From positions 1 to 64,000 of the forward strand of contig NZ_FPAF01000010.1 in NCBI RefSeq assembly GCF_900116295.1: a DNA stretch of 64,000 bases. The letters are read 5' to 3'. Made by a program: the position numbers and the translations under genes. The DNA is from Bacillus sp. 103mf (GTDB taxonomy: Bacteria > Bacillota > Bacilli > Bacillales > Bacillaceae_G). The notes below the pieces were generated by a model. The model had not been told where the DNA came from. It searched no databases and saw only the letters and a list, made by a program, of their open reading frames with translations. Every line of letters starts with the position of its first letter. Positions within the stretch are counted from its first letter, which is position 1. Below are positions 54,616 to 62,314 of this stretch, in pieces.

Positions 54616-54780
54616 TAAAGTGAAACTTCCATCCGTGGGGGTTTTCTTTCTTCATCCCCCACGGATGGAAAGCCCTCACCAATCGGGCTTTTACGAGCAG
54701 TTATCCCCCACCTATCTTCTTCGCTTCTCTCTGAATCTTAAGGTGGGGGGCTTACTGCCCACGAATAGCGGGATAAATAT
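54616..54780 (-). repeat. IS200/IS605-like repeat (family C), longest copy
   Basis: Inverted relative to the others. On the minus strand it reads TTATCCCGCTATTCGTGGGC, AGTAAGCCCCCCACCTTAAG, GATAGGTGGGGGATAACTGC, AAGCCCGATTGGTGAGGGCT and ends CGGATGGAAGTTTCACTTTA. Contains hairpins CCCACCT/AGGTGGGGG and GTGGGGG/CCCCCAC. No ORF of useful length. The remainder of 54393-55032 holds a terminator and no recognisable gene. Confidence 0.75.
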
Positions 54781-54814
54781 AAAAAACGTCTCTAATTTTC
54801 GAGACGTTTTCTCT
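54781..54814. terminator. Terminator-like hairpin
   Basis: AAAAACGTCTC / GAGACGTTTTC arms, directly next to the family C copy. Confidence 0.7.
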
Positions 54815-55032
54815 TTGAATATAGTGATACTCCTGTTCTCATTATCACATTTCACAAATCTAAGCAGCTAAATACGTTCTCCATAATAACTTCTAAACTA
54901 ATGTGTATTTCTCAGTAGGGAAAGTCTGCAACCTCTATCCACCCTACATTCTCTGAAAGAACTTCAAATAGATGCTGCGAATAATTTCTAAATTCTTCTT
55001 TTGACTCCCCCTAGTCCTTGAACATGTTTATC

Positions 55033-55635
55033 TTAATAAAATTTAACTACATCTTCGTAAGCTAAAAACGTTCTTTCGCCTGGCTGCTCATCCGGCTCAC
55101 CAAATGGCATTTGTCCTACTAGACTCCACTCTGCTGGAATGTTCCAAGTTTGTTTTACTTCTTCATCAACAATTGGGTTGTAGTGTTGCAGAGACGCTCC
55201 GATTCCTTCTGCAGATAAAGCCATCCATGTTGCATATTGCAGCATTGCACTTCCTTGATGAGACCAGAATGGGAATTGCTCTTTGTATAACGGTGCGTTT
55301 TCTTGCATTCTCTTCACAGTTTCTTGATTTTCAAAGAATAACACTGTTCCTACTCCATCACGGAATCCTTGCAGTCTTGCTGCAGTTGCCTCAAAATTTT
55401 CTGCTAGAACAAGGGCACGAAGCGTTTCTTTTACGATATCCCAAAACTTTTCATGCTCTGCATCCATTAATACAACGATGCGACCACTTTGCATGTTAAA
55501 AGCTGATGGTGCGTATAAAGCAGTTTTTAAAACGTCACTAATTCTTTCTTGCGTAATATTTTCGTTCTTTTTTACTTTACGAATAGAACGGCGATTCATA
55601 ATTGCATCTTTTAAATTTGTTGTAGTAACTGACAT
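55033..55635 (-). CDS. Nitroreductase-family protein
   Basis: 200 residues. FMN-dependent NAD(P)H oxidoreductase fold: AIMNRRSIRKVKKNENITQE at the start, APSAFNMQSGRIVVLMDAE in the FMN site, and MALSAEGIGASLQHYNPIVD. Close in type to B. subtilis YdgI/YodC or HypR. Downstream of the DsbA-like gene by 48 bases and likely in one unit with it under the Rrf2-type operator. Confidence 0.9.
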   Translation of the reverse strand: MSVTTTNLKDAIMNRRSIRKVKKNENITQERISDVLKTALYAPSAFNMQSGRIVVLMDAEHEKFWDIVKETLRALVLAENFEATAARLQGFRDGVGTVLFFENQETVKRMQENAPLYKEQFPFWSHQGSAMLQYATWMALSAEGIGASLQHYNPIVDEEVKQTWNIPAEWSLVGQMPFGEPDEQPGERTFLAYEDVVKFY

Positions 55636-55683
55636 GTTTCATTCCTCCAATACCTTATATGTTGATTATCATTCAATCTCTTA

Positions 55684-56334
55684 TCAACAATATCCATCTA
55701 CATTACATTGCATTCCATCTAATTCATTTTCCTTACTTTTTGCTAGCTCTTGATCGATTGCTTTTGCTAATCTTTCTTTGCTCGCTAATCCTTGAATCAC
55801 TTCATCACCAATAACGAATGTTGGAACGGCCATAATCTGTGCTTCTTCGTAAGCGTGTTGCAACGCTTCTTCTTGTACGTCTTTATACTTTCTTGATACT
55901 AATGCTTCTTTAAATGCTTCTTTAGGGAGTCCAACTTCCCCTGCCAATTTTGTTAATACTTCGATATCTTCAATATTTTGTTCTTCTTGGAAAAAGGCAG
56001 CAAACACTCTATCGTGAAACGCATTTCCTTTTCCATGTTCCTTCGCAAAGTGGTATCCCTCAAAGGCAAGGTTTGTATACGGGTGCGGAGAAACACGAGG
56101 TAAACGCATTTCTACTCCTAATTTTTTTGCGGTAGGAACAATAAATGAATCCCATGAACCTAGCTTGTCAGGCTCTTTCCATGGATCGATTCTTGGATAT
56201 GGACTTGGGCGCAATTCAAATGGCATCCATTCTACTTCTACATCTTTCCCCTTTACAATCTCATCCAAAGGAGCTTTTCCTAAAAAACAAAATGGACATA
56301 TAAAATCAGAATAAGCTTTAATTTTTACAGTCAT
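55684..56334 (-). CDS. DsbA-family oxidoreductase (FrnE-like)
   Basis: 216 residues, cytoplasmic (no signal). Active site SDFICPFCFLGKAPL with CPFC; KLGVEMRLPRVSPHPYTNLA and FVIGDEVIQGLASKERLAKA are typical of the FrnE/2-hydroxychromene isomerase-like group. An extra pair of Cys is present in the C-terminal MQCNVDGYC, as in Deinococcus-type FrnE. Likely a disulfide or polyketide-related redox role in oxidative stress. A palindromic operator lies 27 bases upstream. Confidence 0.87.
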   Translation of the reverse strand: MTVKIKAYSDFICPFCFLGKAPLDEIVKGKDVEVEWMPFELRPSPYPRIDPWKEPDKLGSWDSFIVPTAKKLGVEMRLPRVSPHPYTNLAFEGYHFAKEHGKGNAFHDRVFAAFFQEEQNIEDIEVLTKLAGEVGLPKEAFKEALVSRKYKDVQEEALQHAYEEAQIMAVPTFVIGDEVIQGLASKERLAKAIDQELAKSKENELDGMQCNVDGYC

Positions 56335-56360
56335 GTTTATGTTCCCTAACTTTTCTTTCC

Positions 56361-56383
56361 GTTGTAATCAATTAAGTTACAAC
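56361..56383. promoter_or_regulatory. Palindromic operator, copy 1 (DsbA-like promoter)
   Basis: GTTGTAATCA, then ATTAAGTTACAAC: arms GTTGTAA/TTACAAC with a 9-base centre. Matches the copy at 56850-56872 in 20 of 23 positions. Confidence 0.75.
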
Positions 56384-56397
56384 TAAGTTAAAAAAAA

Positions 56398-56834
56398 TTA
56401 CTTTGCAGAATGTATTTGATTTACTAATGATATAACTAATTTCTCCATTGTTATGCTTTCCAATACGAGCTCAAGCGCTTCTTGTGCCTGAACTAAAATC
56501 ACTTCTAAAACGGCTTGTATATTTGCTCCTACCGGACAATTAGGATTTGGATTTTCATGAAAATGAAATAACTTTTCCTCTTCCACCACATCTACGGCTC
56601 GGTACACATCTAACAAGGTAATCTCACACAACTCTTTCACGAGGTAAGCTCCTCCTGCGCCGCGGCGTACTTCAACAAAACCTGCTTTTTTAAATACGAT
56701 AGTACTTTCCGAATAATTACTGGATTTGTATTTACACTTTCCCCTATATACTCTGAAGTACAAATAGAAGGTGGATTACTTTTTAGGAGAGATAAAATAT
56801 GCACAGCAATCGTAAAACGGCTACTAATTTTCAT
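56398..56834 (-). pseudogene. Rrf2-family regulator interrupted by a -1 frameshift
   Basis: Starts at ATG 56834 (AGGGGTGATAAAT) with MKISSRFTIAVHILSLLKSN, EYIGESVNTNPVIIRKVLSY, LKK, and then runs out of frame. The continuation AGFVEVRRGAGGAYLVKELC, VVEEEKLFHFHENPNPNCPV is in the -1 frame to the stop at 56398. The join is an A6 run at 56686-56691, arranged as A AAA AAG in the zero frame, a known slippery heptamer. The rejoined protein would be 145 residues, the normal length. One Cys in the sensor region. Could be a real mutation, a sequencing error or programmed frameshifting. Confidence 0.8.
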
Positions 56835-56849
56835 ATTTATCACCCCTTA

Positions 56850-56872
56850 GTTGTAATCATTATAGTTACAAC
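56850..56872. promoter_or_regulatory. Palindromic operator, copy 2 (rrf2 promoter)
   Basis: GTTGTAATCA, then TTATAGTTACAAC, 16 bases upstream of the Rrf2 start. Together with copy 1 it predicts one regulator, most likely the Rrf2 protein itself, controlling both units. Confidence 0.75.
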
Positions 56873-56927
56873 ACAAACAGAAGTCAAGTGGCCTTAAAAA
56901 AGATTTTTTCAACTTGATATCCATTTT

Positions 56928-57112
56928 AAGCGTTCAGCATATAAGTCGATGCTACGGAAATTATACTATGACCTGCACTCGCTTTCTTCTTTTGTTTTAA
57001 ACTTTGCATGTGGTAGAAAAAGGCCCTGACCGTTTCTATGCGCGGCCAGATGCTCTCACCCACCTAAAAAGGAAGGGGTTTTATGCCTATTTTTTAACTT
57101 GTATATATCGTT
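56928..57112 (+). repeat. Family A repeat, copy 10
   Basis: GCGTTCAGCATATAAGTCGA, TGCTACGGAAATTATACTAT, ACTCGCTTTCTTCTTTTGTT, CTTTGCATGTGGTAGAAAAA, CCTGACCGTTTCTATGCGCG, GCCAGATGCTCTCACCCACC and TTAACTTGTATATATCG. Confidence 0.85.
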
Positions 57113-57250
57113 CATTTCAGTACTTAGGAAATATTACAAAACTGTCATCTTTATGTAAGGTTATGAGATAGTTACTTTACTGTCTCCATGTAATAATAAG
57201 AACATAAGAAATAACAATAAACTTTTAAAGATTATAGGAGCGTGTTAATC

Positions 57251-57562
57251 ATGATCGTAACAACAACTAATACTATTCAAGGTAAAGAAATTATTGAGTA
57301 TGTAGACATCGTAAACGGTGAAGCAATTATGGGTGCAAATATCGTTCGCGACTTATTTGCTTCTGTTCGTGACGTTGTCGGCGGCCGTTCTGGTGCATAT
57401 GAAAGTAAATTGAAAGAAGCTCGTGACATTGCGATGGAAGAAATGAAACAACTTGCAGCTCAAAAAGGTGCCAATGCAATCGTTGGTATCGACGTAGACT
57501 ACGAAGTGGTTCGCGACGGAATGTTAATGGTTGCGGTAAGCGGTACAGCTGTACGTGTGTAA
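57251..57562 (+). CDS. YbjQ/UPF0145-family protein
   Basis: 103 residues from the ATG at 57251 (AGGAGCGTGTTAATC). Diagnostic [40 protein letters not shown] and [20 protein letters not shown] of the YbjQ family, pentamers sometimes called heavy-metal-binding proteins; function not settled. Followed by a perfect terminator. Confidence 0.92.
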   Translation: MIVTTTNTIQGKEIIEYVDIVNGEAIMGANIVRDLFASVRDVVGGRSGAYESKLKEARDIAMEEMKQLAAQKGANAIVGIDVDYEVVRDGMLMVAVSGTAVRV

Positions 57563-57567
57563 ATAGA

Positions 57568-57610
57568 TAGAAAAAAGCACCTCATTGGAGATTGAGGTGC
57601 TTTTTCTATC
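57568..57610 (+). terminator. Terminator after the YbjQ gene
   Basis: AAAAAGCACCTC / GAGGTGCTTTTT arms with T-rich ends. Confidence 0.9.
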
Positions 57611-57613
57611 TAT

Positions 57614-57766
57614 TCACTCAAATAATCTACGTATGATTTTCACCCAACCTAAGTAAGAAAATCCTATAATGATGGACCACAAAAATGCTAAACGGATACT
57701 CCTCGGGATTGATATCCATAACTTCAAGATTCGCCAAGACATATCATCTTTGCTGTCTTTTTTCAT
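57614..57766 (-). CDS. 50-residue membrane protein overlapping the histidine kinase gene
   Basis: ATG at 57766 shares its A with the kinase TGA (ATGA overlap) and has GGGAG 8 bases upstream inside the kinase gene. Encodes MKKDSKDDMSWRILKLWISI, PRSIRLAFLWSIIIGFSYLG and WVKIIRRLFE: charged N-terminus, one membrane segment, basic end. Clearly coupled to the two-component system and too small for normal ORF lists. May be a kinase modulator or a third component; no relative is known to me. Confidence 0.65.
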   Translation of the reverse strand: MKKDSKDDMSWRILKLWISIPRSIRLAFLWSIIIGFSYLGWVKIIRRLFE

Positions 57767-59283
57767 CAGCATTCTCCCGCCACAACCGGCAATACAATAA
57801 TAAACCGAACTATCCCATCTGCATATTCCGCTCGAATTTCTCCGCCTTCTAATTCCACAATGCTTTTGGCAATCGCAAGCCCAAGCCCTGAGCCTTCTGA
57901 CACTCTACTTCTTGATTGATCCTTTTTATAAAAGCGTTCAAATAGGTTCTCTAACTCTTCTTTTGTAAACTCCTCACTCTCATTTGCAATAGAAATGCGA
58001 ATGTTACGGCGTTCCCTTTGAAGTGAAACGATAATTTCTCCCTCATCTTTACTATACTTAATGGCATTCATTAATAAATTATCAAACACACGAACCATTT
58101 TTTCTGAATCCAAGGAAGCGTATAGACGATCTTCAGGAAATTCTTTCACAAATGAAAGACCATGTTCCTCTGCTTGTGGTACAAGTTCTTCAATTAATTG
58201 ATCAAGTAGTTCATTTATGCATACTTCTTGTTTTTCTAATATAATCTTCTCATTTGTTAGCTTTGTGTATTCAAATAAATCTTCTATTAAATTCTTTAAC
58301 TGCTCTGACTTGGAAAAGGCGATTCTTACATACTCATCGTATTGTTCTTTATCTTCATATTTACCATCACGTAATAAGCGCAAGTACCCCATAATCGAAG
58401 TAAGCGGTGTTCGTAAATCATGCGATACATTTGTAATTAATTCATTTTTTTGCTTCTCTATTCTTCTTTCTTTTTCTATATTAGAAAATAATTCTTCTGC
58501 CATATGATTAATATTCTCTGTTAATAAGGCCATTTCATCTTTGCCCTTTTCTTCAATCCGATATGCTAAGTTTCCTTTTGCAATCTCTTTCACACCTTCT
58601 GCCATCGCTTCAATTTGCTTCATCTTTCGCTTTGTTATATAGAAGAAAGAAGCTAAAAAGACAACAAAACCAATCAAAAATGGGAACGGACTATCATCCT
58701 GAACTTCAATAATATTCCCTTGTGGTATACCACTTGCAATTAAATACATGTTTTTTTCTTGAATAGTAACAGGATAAAACGTTGTAAATTCTTTACGCTT
58801 GCTTTCATGTATTACATCTTGATCTTCATAACTAGAGCGATTTATTTTAAAACTCATGATATTACGAATGGTACTATGAAGATTAATCTGTTCTTCCTGA
58901 GCACCTTTTGTCTTATAGACAACTTTTCCATCCTCATCTACAATTAAAACTTTCAATGTTCTCTGGTACTCTGGCCATTCAAGAATTTCTTGTACATGAA
59001 AAGTGCTCTCTCTTGTAATTACCCCAACAAGCCTTTCAGCGGTTGTATCGATTCCTCGCATACCCGACGAATAATCAATGACAGCGTGCTTATTGGCTCC
59101 TTGAAAAAGTGGAGACGAAGCCCACCCTCCTATCACACCAAGCAAAATACAAAAAGCAAATGTCGTTATCAGTTGTACACGTATACTCTGTTGTACCCCT
59201 CTTACGATTTTATATATTATTTTTTTTAAAGTTCGAATCATCCAACCAATCGGTCTGAATATGTTTTTAAATATCTTTCTCAA
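57766..59283 (-). CDS. Sensor histidine kinase
   Basis: 505 residues from a TTG at 59283 that overlaps the regulator gene; an ATG at 59241 is the alternative. Two membrane segments (LITTFAFCILLGVIGGWASS and PFPFLIGFVVFLASFFYITK) enclose an extracellular sensor of about 150 residues. HAMP (EAMAEGVKEIAKGNLAYRIE), HisKA with NVSHDLRTPLTSIMGYLRLL, and HATPase with ASLDSEKMVRVFDNLLMNAI and SEGSGLGLAIAKSIVELEGG are complete. Partner of the OmpR-type regulator upstream. Confidence 0.92.
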   Translation of the reverse strand: MRKIFKNIFRPIGWMIRTLKKIIYKIVRGVQQSIRVQLITTFAFCILLGVIGGWASSPLFQGANKHAVIDYSSGMRGIDTTAERLVGVITRESTFHVQEILEWPEYQRTLKVLIVDEDGKVVYKTKGAQEEQINLHSTIRNIMSFKINRSSYEDQDVIHESKRKEFTTFYPVTIQEKNMYLIASGIPQGNIIEVQDDSPFPFLIGFVVFLASFFYITKRKMKQIEAMAEGVKEIAKGNLAYRIEEKGKDEMALLTENINHMAEELFSNIEKERRIEKQKNELITNVSHDLRTPLTSIMGYLRLLRDGKYEDKEQYDEYVRIAFSKSEQLKNLIEDLFEYTKLTNEKIILEKQEVCINELLDQLIEELVPQAEEHGLSFVKEFPEDRLYASLDSEKMVRVFDNLLMNAIKYSKDEGEIIVSLQRERRNIRISIANESEEFTKEELENLFERFYKKDQSRSRVSEGSGLGLAIAKSIVELEGGEIRAEYADGIVRFIIVLPVVAGEC

Positions 59284-59968
59284 TCTTATATCCCACTCCC
59301 CAAACCGTTTTTATATAACGAGGCTTCCTTGGATTTTCTTCCGTCTTCTCGCGGATTTTTCGAATATGTACCATTACCGTATTATCAGATTGAAAGGACG
59401 GTTCATTCCATACTCGTTCATAAATTTGATCCGCACTAAATACCATCCCGCAATTTCTCGCCAGTAACTCTAAAATAGAGAATTCCCTCGGTGTAAGTTT
59501 CACTTCGTCGTGTCCCACAATTACTTCATGCGTCGCAACATTTATTTTCATATCACCAATTTCAATTTCATCTTCGTTTTGGATAAAGCCTCCGCTCATT
59601 TTCATATACCTGCGAAGCTGCGATTTAATTCGCGCAATCAATTCTAATGGATTAAACGGCTTCGTTACATAATCATCTGCTCCAGTTGTTAATCCTAAAA
59701 TCTTGTCCATATCTTGCGTTTTTGCGGATAACATAATAATTGGCATCTCAGCTATTTCTCTTACTTTCATACACATATGAATACCGTCTAGTTTCGGCAT
59801 CATAATATCTAATACAACTAAATGCACTTGTTGCTTTTGTAATATTTCTAATCCCTCTGCACCATCCCCAGCCTGCAACACTTCATATCCTTCATTTTTT
59901 AAATAAATCGCGATTAGATCGCGAATTTCTTTTTCATCATCTACGACAAGTATTGTTTCTCGACTCAC
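59267..59968 (-). CDS. OmpR-family response regulator
   Basis: 233 residues. Receiver with VVDDEKEIRDL, phospho-acceptor Asp in LVVLDIMMPKLDG (about residue 53) and Lys in DDYVTKPFNPLEL. Winged-helix DNA-binding domain ends VWGVGYKIEKD. ATG behind GGAGGAGAGATTGTG. First gene of the unit regulator-kinase-small protein. Confidence 0.95.
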   Translation of the reverse strand: MSRETILVVDDEKEIRDLIAIYLKNEGYEVLQAGDGAEGLEILQKQQVHLVVLDIMMPKLDGIHMCMKVREIAEMPIIMLSAKTQDMDKILGLTTGADDYVTKPFNPLELIARIKSQLRRYMKMSGGFIQNEDEIEIGDMKINVATHEVIVGHDEVKLTPREFSILELLARNCGMVFSADQIYERVWNEPSFQSDNTVMVHIRKIREKTEENPRKPRYIKTVWGVGYKIEKDI

Positions 59969-60047
59969 AATCTCTCCTCCAACATTATCAATCTATCATT
60001 TCTTATTATATAAATATTCTAACAAATAAGATTAGAATATTGTTAAA

Positions 60048-60632
60048 TTATCCCTTAACCTCTCTACCTATATAATACACACCACATGTCGCTGCAACAA
60101 CAATCCCCAAAAACAAACCGTACTTCGTTGTGAGCGCTACAATACGCTCGATATTACCTCCAAACATATACCCGAGCATAAAATACAATAACGTCCAAAC
60201 AAATCCTGTCATATATGAGTACAAAGCATACGTTTTAAATGACATATTGTTGATTCCAACTAAGTAAGGAATAATATGTCTCACTACCGGTATAAAGTAG
60301 CTGATTACTAATGCATAATGTCCATATCGTTCAAGCAGTGCCTGTGATTTCCAAAGATACTTTTCCTTCTTCTTTTTCATCAATGCATCAAGAATTTTCG
60401 AACCTACTGTCTTTCCAAGGATATATCCTAAAGAGAGTCCTGATACAACGCCGAAATACGTTAGCAGAAATGCTGGAATCAGCATTAAGATATGCATAGA
60501 TGAAACCAATCCGCCGCTCATCACAATCATTTCATCCGGAATCGGCATACCAACAATTCCTAACCATAAGCAAAAAAACAAAGCACCGTAACCGTAATGC
60601 TGAATATATGATAACAATTCATGTAACTCCAT
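60048..60632 (-). CDS. DedA-family membrane protein
   Basis: 194 residues from the ATG at 60632. HYGYGALFFCLWLGIVGMPI, PDEMIVMSGG, YFGVVSGLSLGYILGKTVGS and SYFIPVVRHIIPYLVGINNM are the family's features. Five membrane segments. Its start overlaps the end of the methyltransferase gene by 14 bases, so the two are coupled; both probably deal with membrane lipids. Confidence 0.9.
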   Translation of the reverse strand: MELHELLSYIQHYGYGALFFCLWLGIVGMPIPDEMIVMSGGLVSSMHILMLIPAFLLTYFGVVSGLSLGYILGKTVGSKILDALMKKKKEKYLWKSQALLERYGHYALVISYFIPVVRHIIPYLVGINNMSFKTYALYSYMTGFVWTLLYFMLGYMFGGNIERIVALTTKYGLFLGIVVAATCGVYYIGREVKG

Positions 60633-61209
60633 ACATAACAGCACTCCCTACTTCTTTTCTACAATCCAGTACATAAGCTGGCGGGAAATTAAACCAAACT
60701 TTTGTAACAGATACTTGTGGGAAAAAATTTTGTATAAACGATTTCCGTATGAGCGAATATTGAAATGTGATAAACTCACCATGCTCTCGTAACACATCCA
60801 TCACATTACTTAAAATACGCGATGATACTTCCATCGGTAACGAGGTAAACGGTAAACCAGATAATACATAATCGACTTTATCTATCTGTATCTCTCTCAT
60901 GTACGTTTGTATCTTTTCAGCTGATCCGTGGATAACGAAAACACTTGGATCATCCCCAAACTGCTTCTGTAAATCTCTCACAAAAACTTCATTAATTTCA
61001 ATCAGAATAAACTTGGTATGTTTCTTTTTTCGTTTCATAATTTCTCTTGTAAAAACCCCTGTGCCTGGCCCTAATTCCACAATGTACCTTGCGTCTTCAA
61101 AATCAATTGCATCCACCATTTTTTTTGCTAATATTTTCGAACTCGGTGCAATCGCTCCAGTGTGTTTAGGATGCTTAATAAACTCAGTTAAAAATGTAAA
61201 GAGTTTCAT
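60619..61209 (-). CDS. SAM-dependent methyltransferase (phospholipid methyltransferase-like)
   Basis: 196 residues. Begins MKLFTFLTEFIKHPKHTGAI, the PKxTGAIAPSS feature of Pmt-type phospholipid N-methyltransferases; motif I VELGPGTGVFTREIMKRKKK, acidic KFILIEINEVFVRDLQKQFG, and VDYVLSGLPFTSLP. Methylates a lipid or a similar target. Upstream of and overlapping the DedA gene. Confidence 0.85.
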   Translation of the reverse strand: MKLFTFLTEFIKHPKHTGAIAPSSKILAKKMVDAIDFEDARYIVELGPGTGVFTREIMKRKKKHTKFILIEINEVFVRDLQKQFGDDPSVFVIHGSAEKIQTYMREIQIDKVDYVLSGLPFTSLPMEVSSRILSNVMDVLREHGEFITFQYSLIRKSFIQNFFPQVSVTKVWFNFPPAYVLDCRKEVGSAVMYGVT

Positions 61210-61376
61210 AAAACATCTCCTCGTTTAATCAGTATTGTATAGGTCTCAGTATAAGTAGCATTTCTTAACAAATAGCAGGGAGGTTTCTTAAGTTTTTCTT
61301 AAGAAACCTTCACCTATAAGAATTCTCTTTACCTACTGATTTACGCTTGTTAAAATACACCTCAAATTCCCCTACC

Positions 61377-61490
61377 GATTTATCCCGCTATTCGTGGGCA
61401 GTAAGGCTCCCACCTCAAGATTGAGAGAGAAACAAAGAAGATAGGTGGGGGATGAAGAGCCCCACACTGATGGAAGTTTCACTTTATTCT
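61377..61490 (+). repeat. IS200/IS605-like repeat (family C), internally deleted copy
   Basis: TTATCCCGCTATTCGTGGGC, AGTAAGGCTCCCACCTCAAG, AGATAGGTGGGGGATGAAGA, CCCCACACTGATGGAAGTTT, CACTTTA. Same ends as the 54616 copy, opposite orientation. Confidence 0.78.
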
Positions 61491-61496
61491 TTCCAA

Positions 61497-61543
61497 ATGA
61501 AAAATGTCCCCAAAAGATAGTATCTTTTGGGAACATTTTTAAA
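61497..61543 (-). terminator. Terminator after the IsdG-like gene
   Basis: AAAATGTTCCCAAAAGATAC / TATCTTTTGGGGACATTTTT stem on the minus strand. Confidence 0.85.
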
Positions 61544-61553
61544 CAATTGTATA

Positions 61554-61892
61554 TTATTTTTCAGGAAGTGCTTCCATTACAGACGCCACTTCTGCAACAA
61601 TGATCTGGCTTCCTAAAATTGGTGATTCTTGCTGCGCTTCTTTAGAGCCTGGTTCTGGTCGTTTATGCGCTTCTTTAAACGCATCACTATTTCTCCATTT
61701 CATAAAGCTCTCTTCATTTTCCCAGTACATATTTACATTTAATTCGTCATACTCAGTTAAGTTTTGTGTAATTAACACTTCAACCTTCACAAAACCTTCC
61801 ATTTGCTGTAATGCACCTGAACGAGTGAATGCTGGAGCCATTTTTTGTGCAAATCCTACTTTTGTTTTTATTCTGTTTGTAACAACGATCAT
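61554..61892 (-). CDS. IsdG-type haem-degrading monooxygenase
   Basis: 112 residues from the ATG at 61892 (AAGGAGGTTTTTGAGG). ABM ferredoxin-like fold. The catalytic triad of IsdG/IsdI is present at the canonical places: Asn6 (MIVVTNRIK), Trp66 (SFMKWRNSDAF) and His76 (KEAHKRP). Opens haem to release iron. No Fur box was seen in the upstream DNA; instead two strong palindromes lie between 62069 and 62146. Confidence 0.9.
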   Translation of the reverse strand: MIVVTNRIKTKVGFAQKMAPAFTRSGALQQMEGFVKVEVLITQNLTEYDELNVNMYWENEESFMKWRNSDAFKEAHKRPEPGSKEAQQESPILGSQIIVAEVASVMEALPEK

Positions 61893-62068
61893 CCTCAAAA
61901 ACCTCCTTAATGTTTGTGAAAACTTCCTCGAATGAACTATCTGCATGACATCTATGCTTTTTTCGTTCATCATGCTTTACTATAAGGTTTTATTGCTATG
62001 ATTGAGTGAGTTTATAAGTTTTCGAACTCTTCTCCCCTGACTAGGAGAATCATGTAAATCACTCTTTC

Positions 62069-62100
62069 ATTTTAATTAGTCATGTGTGACTAATTAAAAT
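62069..62100. promoter_or_regulatory. Palindrome 1 upstream of the IsdG-like gene
   Basis: Perfect 14-base arms ATTTTAATTAGTCA / TGACTAATTAAAAT around TGTG. ATTAGTCA...TGACTAAT is shared with palindrome 2. Confidence 0.6.
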
Positions 62101-62116
62101 CATTATATACACAGCT

Positions 62117-62146
62117 ATTTTATTAGTCAACTTTGACTAATAAAAT
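62117..62146. promoter_or_regulatory. Palindrome 2 upstream of the IsdG-like gene
   Basis: Perfect 14-base arms ATTTTATTAGTCAA / TTGACTAATAAAAT around CT. A second operator-like site for the same regulator, possibly the PadR protein next door. Confidence 0.6.
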
Positions 62147-62157
62147 GTGACTATACA

Positions 62158-62262
62158 AATACAAATGAAAAAGCAACATAAAAATCCCTATCTTTTTAGG
62201 CGGGCAAGAGCATCCGGCCCTGCATAGCAGCGACTTATATGTTGCGAAATAAAAATGAATTT
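62158..62262 (-). repeat. Family A repeat, copy 11 (internally deleted, inverted)
   Basis: On the minus strand TTTCGCAACATATAAGTCGC, TGCTATGCAGGGCCGGATGC, TCTTGCCCGCCTAAAAAGAT and TTTTTATGTTGCTTTTTC: start and end of the family joined. Confidence 0.7.
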
Positions 62263-62314
62263 ATAGATATTATATTAAAGAACCTACTATACAGAGGTTC
62301 TCTTTTTGAACGAT

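Noticed and set aside
54620-54871. 83-codon ORF in the gap right of the EEP gene
   Set aside because: First half is the family C repeat; no homologous pattern.
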